A stretch of 6,706 nt of DNA, from NCBI GenBank assembly GCA_947311645.1, contig CAMZKZ010000030.1, forward strand, positions 1 through 6,706. The letters are read 5' to 3'. Both the position numbers and the translations under genes were made by a program. Below are positions 1 through 6,171 of the stretch, one piece after another; the first letter of the stretch is position 1, and every line of letters starts with the position of its first letter. The notes under the pieces were generated by a model. It was not told the origin of the DNA and made no database searches. It worked only from the letters and a program-made list of their open reading frames with translations. This stretch comes from an uncultured Candidatus Altimarinota bacterium. GTDB taxonomy: Bacteria > Patescibacteriota > Gracilibacteria > CAIRYL01.

Positions 1-2
1 AA

Positions 3-209
3 ACGGCATATGGAGTACAAACATATCCAAATACAACAATCTCTGTTCCCGCTGATGGATGCGAAACAAATAATACTTCTTCTACAGATACCGTATTTGA
101 GTTTCGAGATGTAAGACTTCCTGTTCTCAATATTAATTCACGAGATAATGGAAACAGCGGTGAAGCATTTGGTTCACCTCTTCTTTCCAACCCTGCTTGG
201 CTTCGATAA
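3..209 (+). CDS. C-terminal end of an unrecognised protein (partial at 5' end)
   Basis: This frame is open from the window edge to TAA at 207-209 and gives 68 residues; the start lies outside the window. The visible part is polar, rich in Asn, Thr and Ser, has one Cys in an ADGCETNN stretch, and ends SPLLSNPAWLR. I do not recognise a family. Such a composition would suit a secreted or surface protein, but that is a guess. Support for coding is that the other two plus-strand frames soon meet stops, that its three arginines are all CGA like those of the neighbouring genes, and that a terminator-like hairpin follows 21 bases after the stop. It is co-directional with ilvC, but the hairpin suggests separate transcription. 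Confidence 0.6.
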   Translation, partial: TAYGVQTYPNTTISVPADGCETNNTSSTDTVFEFRDVRLPVLNINSRDNGNSGEAFGSPLLSNPAWLR

Positions 210-219
210 AAAATATTCA

Positions 220-248
220 TTGAAAATAATAAAAAATCTATGTAGTAT
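220..248 (+). promoter_or_regulatory. Candidate sigma-70 promoter for ilvC
   Basis: TTGAAA at 220-225 (five of six matches to the -35 consensus) is followed, after exactly 17 bases, by TAGTAT at 243-248 (four of six to the -10). Transcription would start near 255 and leave a leader of about 27 bases. The -10 element sits in the hairpin at 231-263, so terminator and promoter share the same bases. In AT-rich DNA such matches also arise by chance. Confidence 0.35.
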
Positions 249-263
249 ATACATAGATTTTTT
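231..263. terminator. Perfect A/T-flanked hairpin, probable intrinsic terminator of the upstream gene
   Basis: Bases 231-244 pair perfectly with 250-263, giving a 14-bp stem with a 5-base loop (GTATA). The outer six pairs are an A run against a T run, so the hairpin can act as a terminator in either direction. The core TCTATGTA/TACATAGA is poor in G+C, so termination may be only partial. It lies 21 bases after the partial gene and ends 18 bases before the ilvC ATG. Confidence 0.7.
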
Positions 264-281
264 ATTATTTAACTTACAAAA

Positions 282-1265
282 ATGGAATTACTGTACGAAG
301 CAGATGCTGATGCACAATATTTAGAAGGGAAACAAGTTGCCGTTATTGGATACGGTGCACAAGGACGAGCACAAGCACTTATGATGCATGACTCTGGAGT
401 AAATGTGGTAGTTGGAGTTCGAGAAAAAGGAGCATCTTGGGAACTTGCAAAATCTGATGGATTACAAGTTGCAACAATTTCTGAAGCAGCAAAATCTGCA
501 GATATTATTCATATTTTAATTCCAGATGAAGTACAAGCAGATGTATATGAAAAAGAAATAAAAGAATATATTGTAAGTGGAAAAACACTTTCATTCTCTC
601 ATGGGTTTAATATTATTTTTAATAAAATCACTCCTCCAGAAGGTGTTGATGTTATTATGGTAGCTCCAAAAGCACCTGGAACAGAAGAACGAAAAGTATA
701 CCTTGAAGGATTTGGAGTTCCTGCGCTTATTGCAATGCATAAAGATGAAACAGGAAATGCAAAAACAACTGCCCTTGCAATGGCTCATAGCATGAACTTT
801 ACAAAAGCAGGAGTAATGGAATGTACTTTTGAACAAGAAACATACGAAGATTTATACGGAGAACAAGTTGTACTTTGTGGTGGAGCAGTTGAACTTGTAA
901 AAGTTGGATTTGAAGTTTTAACAGAAGCTGGATACCCTGCTGAAATGGCGTATTTTGAATGCCTTCATGAACTGAAATTGATTGTAGATTTAATGTACGA
1001 TGGAGGAATTGACCACATGTACAATGTTGTTTCAAATACAGCAGAATACGGAGGTCGAACAGTTGGACCAAAAATTATTACTGCAGAAACAAAAAAAGCA
1101 ATGCAAGAAGCATTACGACGAGTAGAAAGTGGAGAATTTACAGAAGAATATCTTGCTGATTTTAAAAATGGATTTAAAAACTTAAATGCTTTACGAGCAG
1201 AAACAAAAGTGCATCCAATCGAAGTGAAAGGAGCTGAAATTCGTAAATTATTTGAAAAAAAATAA
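282..1265 (+). CDS. ilvC: Ketol-acid reductoisomerase, class I (divergent)
   Basis: The enzyme converts acetolactate or acetohydroxybutyrate, by Mg-dependent alkyl migration and NAD(P)H reduction, into the dihydroxy acid precursors of valine, leucine and isoleucine. It is cytosolic. At 327 residues it is a normal short class I enzyme: a Rossmann domain with GYGAQG at 23-28 and an all-helical C-terminal domain. The catalytic residues sit at their usual numbers: H107, K130, D190, E194, E226, E230 and S251. ATG 282 is fixed by an in-frame TAA at 270-272; no Shine-Dalgarno sequence is visible. Departures from the family are S to A at 26, PKGPGH changed to PKAPGT at 129-134, and a rearranged cofactor loop (R47, K49, G50, S52). 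No other branched-chain gene lies in the window, and terminators flank it, so it appears to be transcribed alone. The family call is firm; full activity is inferred. Confidence 0.95.
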   Translation: MELLYEADADAQYLEGKQVAVIGYGAQGRAQALMMHDSGVNVVVGVREKGASWELAKSDGLQVATISEAAKSADIIHILIPDEVQADVYEKEIKEYIVSGKTLSFSHGFNIIFNKITPPEGVDVIMVAPKAPGTEERKVYLEGFGVPALIAMHKDETGNAKTTALAMAHSMNFTKAGVMECTFEQETYEDLYGEQVVLCGGAVELVKVGFEVLTEAGYPAEMAYFECLHELKLIVDLMYDGGIDHMYNVVSNTAEYGGRTVGPKIITAETKKAMQEALRRVESGEFTEEYLADFKNGFKNLNALRAETKVHPIEVKGAEIRKLFEKK

Positions 1266-1281
1266 TATATTCATACAGAAC

Positions 1282-1315
1282 AAAAAACTCAGAAGAACGT
1301 TCTTCTGAGTTTTTT
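1282..1315. terminator. Bidirectional intrinsic terminator between convergent ilvC and the VanW gene
   Basis: The 34 bases form a perfect inverted repeat centred between 1298 and 1299. The core CTCAGAAGAAC/GTTCTTCTGAG is flanked by six A on the left and at least six T on the right. The hairpin followed by a T run works for ilvC (stop at 1265) on the plus strand, and equally for the VanW gene (stop at 1361) on the minus strand. It is the strongest terminator in the window. Confidence 0.92.
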
Positions 1316-1360
1316 TGTGTTTCCATATATACAATAACAGTAATATAGCTTTTTATATTC

Positions 1361-2758
1361 TTAATATAATTTTTGCCATTCTTCAAAGAAATTATCTACC
1401 CATTCTGTAGAATTTTTATAACTGATAGATCTCTTCCATTTTGCGACCTGATTTCCAGCATATCGACTAAAATGATACCGCTTTAACGAAACCTCTCTAT
1501 CTCGTGTTCCATATAAAAACATCATCTGATATGGGTCTGCATCAACAACTTTTATTAAAATAGAATTTTCTGAATTATTTGTTAATAATAAATCAACATC
1601 TCCTCCACTCCATGCCGATTTATACATTGTTGCATCAAACCCAATTCCACCATAATATGAAATTGATTTTGAATGCGGTTGAAATTTTGTAACTTCCAAT
1701 CCTGAATTTTGCCATGACCGAAATATTGTTGTTACCGACTGACACACTCCCCCTCCCATTGCTGTTACATCTTTTCCATCTTTTATAATAACTCCATTTA
1801 CATACCCATTATTATAATTAAACGGTGCAAGAGTATCTACAATAGATAATGTTTCACCAGGGTGAATAATTTTACCATCAAGTTTAGATGCAGCATTTCG
1901 TAAATTTGTTTTCCGACTTCTACTCGAATGCGGATATTTTGAAAGCCCAACTCCTATCAACTCCTTAATTCCTAAAATACTTAAATCTACATTATTTAAA
2001 TATGTAATATCATGGTCAATATTCTGCTGATTTCCAAGTAATGTTTGAGTTTGAGTATCCCAATTTTTAGTATTTAATACTCCATCAATCACATATTGTG
2101 GAACAACTACACCATTAAAATTATGGACTCGTAACTCAACACTTTCTTTATGTTTTTCTCTCATCATAGCATCTACAGAATCCTGCACTTGTTGTGCAAA
2201 ATCTGCGAAACTACAATATCCCAAAGCATTTTCAAATGCAATTTTTGGATCAGATGAAAAATTTTTAAATTGATTCATTGTCATGCGATCTAAACACAAG
2301 ACAACAGAATCAATTTCTATCGCATTTTCAAGTCTTTCATTTTTTGATTGCAATATTTCTGTACGCTTTTTCAATTTTTGAAAGTATGCTTCATAGGATT
2401 TAAATTTTGTACTCATGGGATGTACAATACGCTCTTGTTGTTCTTGTTGTTTCAAAATAACATCTTCAACTTCAACTTCATCTTCATCTTCAAGAGTAAC
2501 TGCAACATCAGCTTCACCTTCTTCAGATAATTCTTTATATCCCTCTTCAGTTTGTATTTTTTCAAGACCTACATTCTCTTTCATTAACGCAGATCGTTCT
2601 TCTTCCGTATAATCCATATCTTCAAACCCATACTCTCTTATTCCCACCTCTGGAAAAATCATAGAGGCAACAATAACACCACTTCCAACCACTGCTAATG
2701 ATGAAAAAAATGTAAGAAAAAATACCTTTATCCCAGATGTTAATTTTGAACGCTTCAT
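1361..2758 (-). CDS. Membrane-anchored VanW-domain protein
   Basis: Predicted envelope protein of 465 residues. A basic start (MKRSK) precedes one hydrophobic segment at about 8-36, an uncleaved anchor or signal sequence. Then come a very acidic low-complexity stretch (about 40-99), a charged, probably coiled-coil stretch (about 104-149), a region I cannot assign, and a VanW domain at about 268-405. The VanW signature is clear: an R..N..A..L.G pattern, PGE at 300-302, GY before a turn, GGGVCQ with C339, an HS pair at H362, and a DAT motif at 375-377. VanW was named from vancomycin-resistance clusters, but the family is widespread and its biochemical role is not settled; a cell-wall role is an inference. 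I chose ATG at 2756-2758 because it puts lysine and arginine directly before the membrane segment. An upstream in-frame TTG (2795-2797) would add 13 hydrophobic residues. No strong ribosome binding site is seen. Resistance cannot be inferred. Confidence 0.85.
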   Translation of the reverse strand: MKRSKLTSGIKVFFLTFFSSLAVVGSGVIVASMIFPEVGIREYGFEDMDYTEEERSALMKENVGLEKIQTEEGYKELSEEGEADVAVTLEDEDEVEVEDVILKQQEQQERIVHPMSTKFKSYEAYFQKLKKRTEILQSKNERLENAIEIDSVVLCLDRMTMNQFKNFSSDPKIAFENALGYCSFADFAQQVQDSVDAMMREKHKESVELRVHNFNGVVVPQYVIDGVLNTKNWDTQTQTLLGNQQNIDHDITYLNNVDLSILGIKELIGVGLSKYPHSSRSRKTNLRNAASKLDGKIIHPGETLSIVDTLAPFNYNNGYVNGVIIKDGKDVTAMGGGVCQSVTTIFRSWQNSGLEVTKFQPHSKSISYYGGIGFDATMYKSAWSGGDVDLLLTNNSENSILIKVVDADPYQMMFLYGTRDREVSLKRYHFSRYAGNQVAKWKRSISYKNSTEWVDNFFEEWQKLY

Positions 2759-2828
2759 TCTTAAATATATTAAAATATGAACTATAAAATAATTCAAACT
2801 ATAGTACCATGTGTTATATACAAAATGA

Positions 2829-2861
2829 AAGACTATTTTCGATATTTTTGAAAATAGTCTT
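2829..2861 (-). terminator. Hairpin overlapping the riboflavin kinase stop codon, probable terminator
   Basis: Bases 2829-2840 pair perfectly with 2850-2861 (12 bp, 9-base loop). On the minus strand the stem begins in the codons for the last residues of the riboflavin kinase, contains its TAG stop, and is followed by a T-rich but interrupted tract (TTTCATTTTG). It would end the upstream transcript before the VanW gene, whose ATG lies about 70 bases further on. The broken T run makes its strength uncertain. Confidence 0.55.
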
Positions 2862-3282
2862 CTGCCACCATTACATCTTTTTTAATTTGTTCCACAAGAT
2901 CTTCTGCCGATGAAAAACAGATAACCTCTCTTATTTTTTTTTGCAGAGTAAATTGAAGAGAAGCCCCAAGATCTACCTGATGTAAAAAAGTATGTAAATC
3001 TTCTATCCCATGATTACAATACTGTTGTGATACTTTTTCAAGAACAAAAATTTCTATACGAAACTCTTTTTCTTGAAATGTTGGGCGACTTCCCAAATGC
3101 AATAACCCAACACATGAAGAAGAAAACTTTTCCTGAAACTGTAATTCTACAATAAAAACACCAGAATTTTTCTGAAGCATGCTATTTTCTTCATTTTTAC
3201 AAAGATTTATATTGAGAGTAGGGAAACCAAGTGTTTTTCCTCTTCCATCTCCTGCAATTGTTTTCCCCAAAAATACAGTCAT
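2833..3282 (-). CDS. Monofunctional riboflavin kinase (kinase domain only)
   Basis: The 149-residue protein matches the flavokinase domain that forms the C-terminal half of bacterial RibF, which phosphorylates riboflavin with ATP to make FMN. Motifs in order: GDGRGKTLGFPTLNI at 11-25 with the PTxN nucleotide and magnesium site, GVF at 41-43, GSRPTF at 64-69, the RIEIF strand with the expected catalytic E77, and a C-terminal helix ending near AEDYF. The N-terminal FMN adenylyltransferase half of the usual enzyme of about 300 residues is missing. This is not a frameshift: an in-frame TAA lies 12 bases before the ATG, and secD lies beyond. About 15 extra residues appear between the catalytic strand and the next strand. 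AAGGG five bases before the ATG is the best Shine-Dalgarno in the window. The gene follows secD by 48 bases without a terminator, so co-transcription is likely. FAD would need a separate FMN adenylyltransferase elsewhere. Confidence 0.88.
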   Translation of the reverse strand: MTVFLGKTIAGDGRGKTLGFPTLNINLCKNEENSMLQKNSGVFIVELQFQEKFSSSCVGLLHLGSRPTFQEKEFRIEIFVLEKVSQQYCNHGIEDLHTFLHQVDLGASLQFTLQKKIREVICFSSAEDLVEQIKKDVMVAEDYFQKYRK

Positions 3283-3287
3283 TTTTT

Positions 3288-3292
3288 CCCTT
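3288..3292 (-). promoter_or_regulatory. Ribosome binding site of the riboflavin kinase
   Basis: AAGGG on the minus strand ends five bases before the ATG. It stands out because ilvC, secD and the VanW gene show no comparable purine motif at this spacing. It supports ATG 3280-3282 as the true start and independent initiation within the secD transcript. Confidence 0.6.
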
Positions 3293-3303
3293 GTTTATAA
3301 ATA

Positions 3304-3349
3304 TTTTTTACTTCTTTTTTTACTTCTTTTTTATTTTTCTTCTTTTTTT
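3304..3349. repeat. Short imperfect tandem repeat across the secD end and intergenic gap
   Basis: On the plus strand TTTTTTACTTC (3304-3314) is followed by TTTTTTTACTTC (3315-3326), and then by two looser copies that run into the last codons of secD. On the minus strand this is an A-rich tract with GAAG at intervals. The SecD tail VKKEEK comes from the same pattern, so the gene end may have grown or shrunk by slippage. Confidence 0.55.
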
Positions 3350-5331
3350 ACACCAATAAAATATTCTGTTTTTTCTCTGAATGTTTTTGGAGTGAGCCCC
3401 TCTATTAAATATCGTGTAAATGTAATAGCCGTAAACATAGAAACCAAAATCCCAATTGCAAGTGTTATTGCAAATGCTTTAATAATTGAAGTTCCCAAGG
3501 CGAATAAAATAAAACATGTAATAAGCGATGAAAAATTTGAATCTCGAATAGAAGACCATGCTTTATCAAACCCAGTTGCAACAGCATCAGAAAATTTTTC
3601 TCCAGACTGCAATTCTTCTTTAATCCGTTCAAAAATCAATATATTTGCATCTACTGCCATACCAATCGATAACACGATACCAGCAATTCCAGAAAGCGTT
3701 AATACAAATCCAAAATATTTAAAGAGAGACAAGAGAAAGAGTGCATAAAATACCAATGCAACCACTGCTAATACCCCTGAAAATCTATAAAATAAAATAA
3801 TCCATATTGCAACCATAACAAAACCAATCAATGCTGCATAAATAGAAAGCTCTAGTGCTTTTTCTCCTAAACTTGCAGAAATTTTTCGTTCTGAAAGTAA
3901 AGAAATTGGTGCTGGAGTTGCTCCAGAATTTAAATTATCAGCTAACTGATTTGCTTCGGCTTGTACCTCTCTCAATGTTCCCGACCCCATAGAAATTTGT
4001 GCATTTCCTGCTATTTTTTCTCGAACACACGGTGCCGAAACTTTTTTATTATCAACAAAAATTGCAAAAACATCTCCTGTTGCTCCACATACTGTATTGG
4101 TATGCTTTGCGAGTTCTCCTGTTATTTTTCCAAAAATTTCCCCTCCTTTTGGCGTAAAATTAATATGAACAATTGGATAATTTGTATTTTGATCAACTCC
4201 AACTTTTGCAACTTTAAACTCTCCACCACCAAGTGCCGTATCTTTCCATGTTGGCGTAAGATATAAAAATCGTATAAATCGAGAATCTTCTTTTTGTTTT
4301 ACTTCTTTTTTTATATATTCATCTACAACCGAATCTGATTCAGATGATAAATCAATAAGTGAATATAAAAAACGTTGTGTTGTTGTATCGTATTGTGTTT
4401 TTTCAACAAGATATTTTCCTGATACCGTCCATGATTTTTCCCCTTCTAGTAAAACAATATCATTTAATACCTCCGACGGCAGTGCATCAATCGTAAGATT
4501 TTTTTCTGACGGAAATACTTTTTCTGCATCTGCAAATGTTTTTTCTGACTCTGCAGAAACTCTATCAGTTTGAGCAAGAGGAGACTGATAATATGTCAAT
4601 AAATAAATATCGTTTGAAAGTTTTTCATATCCTTCTCTCCACCCTACATATTCAGGATTTTCTGTTAAGATTTTTTGAGCAAGATCTTCATCTCCATTTA
4701 CCCCTGCTACAATTTCATTTAAATATGCTGTTTCAAGATTAAGCCCTCGCCCCTCATCTGCTAAAACAATTGGCTTTGCTATTTCATCAAAATCTCGATT
4801 ATTTTCTATCGCACTATTCAATACAACATTTACCCATGCGTCTTTTGCGTTTACCCCTTCCTCTCCTTTTGGATAGGGAGTTTTAAATTCTAAAGAAGTT
4901 ATTTTTTCAAGTTTTGCTCTGTTTTCTTCGGTATCGATATCGGCTGTTAATTCAACAACTACAAACCACTCTTCTCCTCGTTGAGACGAAAATACAGAAA
5001 CTTCTTTTGTTCCATCTGGATCTATTCGTTTTTTAAGTGTTTTCACAACACCATTGGCAATTTCAGACTTTTTTAATGATTCTGTATTAAGAGCATCATT
5101 TGTTTCATCTGCAATATTCAGTTTTTTTTCTGCTTCAGTAAAATCAATTTTATACTCAAGTTTTGTTCCTCCAGATAAATCTATTCCAAGCTTTATTTTA
5201 TACGATGATATTTGTTCTTGCACTGCCAATGGAAGATTTTTCTGTACACTTTCAGGAAGATTAAACACTCCCAACGAAAGTGCGAATACTGCTAAAAATG
5301 TAAATTTAATCCAAAACCATGTATTTTTCAT
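3331..5331 (-). CDS. secD: Protein translocase subunit SecD with enlarged extracytoplasmic domain
   Basis: SecD works with SecF beside SecYEG and uses the proton gradient to help pull exported proteins across the membrane. The 666 residues show the family order: membrane segment 1 at about 7-24; the first SecD motif, KLGIDLSGGTKLEY, at 47-60; an ANGVVKTLKKRID segment at 92-104; a LEF strand near 147; the FTPKG and VSAP regions at 392-434; a NSGATPAPI linker to the membrane block; and five more segments between about 493 and 640. The hallmark GIAGIVLSIGMAVDANILIF begins at 548, with D561 at the position implicated in proton use. Residues 152-366 form a stretch longer than in typical SecD that I cannot align. 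There are no SecF motifs in this protein and no secF gene in the window. The start ATG opens a good signal anchor but has no Shine-Dalgarno. tpiA lies 80 bases upstream. Confidence 0.95.
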   Translation of the reverse strand: MKNTWFWIKFTFLAVFALSLGVFNLPESVQKNLPLAVQEQISSYKIKLGIDLSGGTKLEYKIDFTEAEKKLNIADETNDALNTESLKKSEIANGVVKTLKKRIDPDGTKEVSVFSSQRGEEWFVVVELTADIDTEENRAKLEKITSLEFKTPYPKGEEGVNAKDAWVNVVLNSAIENNRDFDEIAKPIVLADEGRGLNLETAYLNEIVAGVNGDEDLAQKILTENPEYVGWREGYEKLSNDIYLLTYYQSPLAQTDRVSAESEKTFADAEKVFPSEKNLTIDALPSEVLNDIVLLEGEKSWTVSGKYLVEKTQYDTTTQRFLYSLIDLSSESDSVVDEYIKKEVKQKEDSRFIRFLYLTPTWKDTALGGGEFKVAKVGVDQNTNYPIVHINFTPKGGEIFGKITGELAKHTNTVCGATGDVFAIFVDNKKVSAPCVREKIAGNAQISMGSGTLREVQAEANQLADNLNSGATPAPISLLSERKISASLGEKALELSIYAALIGFVMVAIWIILFYRFSGVLAVVALVFYALFLLSLFKYFGFVLTLSGIAGIVLSIGMAVDANILIFERIKEELQSGEKFSDAVATGFDKAWSSIRDSNFSSLITCFILFALGTSIIKAFAITLAIGILVSMFTAITFTRYLIEGLTPKTFREKTEYFIGVKKEEK

Positions 5332-5354
5332 ATATTGTATACTAAATGTAAATA

Positions 5355-5395
5355 TTTTTTCTCTTTTCTCTCTTTTCTCTGCTCTGCTCTGCTCT
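5355..5395. repeat. Polypurine/polypyrimidine tract with 9-base and 5-base tandem units, upstream of secD
   Basis: Bases 5355-5380 are all pyrimidine on the plus strand. They contain TCTCTTTTC twice in tandem (5360-5368 and 5369-5377). GCTCT then repeats three times exactly (5381-5395). On the minus strand, which is transcribed, this is a purine-rich leader 24 bases before the secD ATG. It fills most of the gap between tpiA and secD. Confidence 0.8.
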
Positions 5396-5411
5396 TTTAT
5401 TTCTATAATTT

Positions 5412-6095
5412 CTAGACTTTTGATGCGAGATCGAGCAATACTTCGTATGGAGTCTCAGACTTTGTAACTCCACTTGCGAGAAGTACTCCCACTGCTTCTT
5501 TTTCAATAACTACTTGTACATCTACTCCTGTTTTTATCCCTGCACCAATCAGCACTTTTCCTTTTCCAATGTCAGCAACACTTTCCGAAATCAATTCTGG
5601 GCGAGCAGTCGAAACAGAAATATCTCCTCCAATTAACTCTGGTGGTTCTACTGCTATAAAATCTGCATTTGAATGTTCTGATAAAAAAGCTCCCTCTTCA
5701 ACTGTTTCTGCACAACATACGACAGTTAATCCTGTTTTTTTTGCATAATTAATAGTTTCAATGAGTTCTGCATAATTATTTTCCGAAGAAAATCTATGCT
5801 CACTATGATGTAAAATAACCCCTTTTACTCCCATTTGTAGCAACATTTCAGGAAGAATCTTTCCTGTAGAAGACCCAAAACTTGCATTGTCGCAATGCTG
5901 TGCATAAATATCAATTGTGCCTGCAAATGCATCACAAATAGATTGTATATCTAAAGAATTTATAGCAACGGCAAACTGAATATTTTCTTTTGTTTTTTCT
6001 ACCTCTTTTTGTGCATCAATATGCATTTGCACAAGATTTTTTGCATTTTGAAACACTCCAGTAGGATATGCCTTAAAATTTGTTAATATTATCAT
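5412..6095 (-). CDS. tpiA: Triosephosphate isomerase, archaeal type
   Basis: Interconverts dihydroxyacetone phosphate and glyceraldehyde 3-phosphate in glycolysis and gluconeogenesis; cytosolic TIM barrel. At 227 residues it has the short archaeal length rather than about 250 of the common bacterial enzyme. The active site is intact: N6 and K8 in TNFKAYP, a YAQHCD segment at 64-69, the electrophile H97 in LHHSEHR, and the catalytic base E150 in AVEPPELIG. Phosphate-binding elements are GAGI at 184-187 and LASGVTK at 206-212. The bacterial AYEPVWAIGTG signature is replaced by the archaeal AVEPPELIG, and the ending ASGVTKSETP is also archaeal-like. An in-frame TAG four codons upstream makes ATG 6093-6095 the first possible ATG. 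A weak GAAGAG sits four bases before it. It may share a transcript with secD and the riboflavin kinase, with no hairpin visible between them. The family call is firm; a transfer origin is inferred. Confidence 0.93.
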   Translation of the reverse strand: MIILTNFKAYPTGVFQNAKNLVQMHIDAQKEVEKTKENIQFAVAINSLDIQSICDAFAGTIDIYAQHCDNASFGSSTGKILPEMLLQMGVKGVILHHSEHRFSSENNYAELIETINYAKKTGLTVVCCAETVEEGAFLSEHSNADFIAVEPPELIGGDISVSTARPELISESVADIGKGKVLIGAGIKTGVDVQVVIEKEAVGVLLASGVTKSETPYEVLLDLASKV

Positions 6096-6112
6096 TTTGC
6101 TCTTCTAAAAAA

Positions 6113-6118
6113 ATTATA
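6113..6118 (-). promoter_or_regulatory. Candidate -10 element for tpiA (and perhaps secD and riboflavin kinase)
   Basis: A perfect TATAAT, directly preceded by TGTG, lies on the minus strand 17 bases before the tpiA ATG and would give a leader of about 10 bases. No convincing -35 hexamer is found 16-18 bases upstream, so the call rests on the -10 alone, and a perfect TATAAT is not rare in such AT-rich DNA. Confidence 0.4.
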
Positions 6119-6149
6119 CACAAATACTATCATACCGAGTACCGAAACA

Positions 6150-6163
6150 CTAAAATATTTTAG
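6150..6163. repeat. 14-bp perfect palindrome upstream of tpiA
   Basis: CTAAAATATTTTAG is a perfect palindrome just after the rhodanese lipoprotein stop (6172-6174) and about 32 bases upstream of the tpiA -10 candidate. It has little room for a hairpin loop and no T run follows, so it is a poor terminator. A binding site for a dimeric regulator is possible but unsupported otherwise. Confidence 0.45.
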
Positions 6164-6171
6164 CTATTGAT

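Noticed and set aside
210..281. T-box or attenuator leader controlling ilvC
   Set aside because: The leader is too short, has no run of Val, Leu or Ile codons in a peptide, and no T-box sequence; only the simple hairpin is present.
591..1071. Minus-strand open frames within ilvC
   Set aside because: They lie antisense to a well-conserved enzyme, are rich in Phe, Cys, Gln and Leu as expected from the complement of AT-rich coding DNA, and show no family motif.
2348..2612. Plus-strand open frames opposite the acidic part of the VanW protein
   Set aside because: Their Ser- and Phe-rich runs are the mirror of the Glu/Asp codons on the other strand; no start signal or motif.
2759..2797. TTG start giving a longer VanW protein
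   Set aside because: It adds 13 mostly hydrophobic residues before the basic MKRSK. The internal ATG gives the usual positive charges before the membrane segment.
3179..3748. 189-residue plus-strand frame opposite the secD end and riboflavin kinase start
   Set aside because: It spans the ends of two recognised genes in antisense, and its open length comes from low stop density; no recognisable domain.
5054..5467. 137-residue plus-strand frame opposite the secD start
   Set aside because: Antisense to the first SecD motif and the purine tract; Ser/Phe-rich with no motif.
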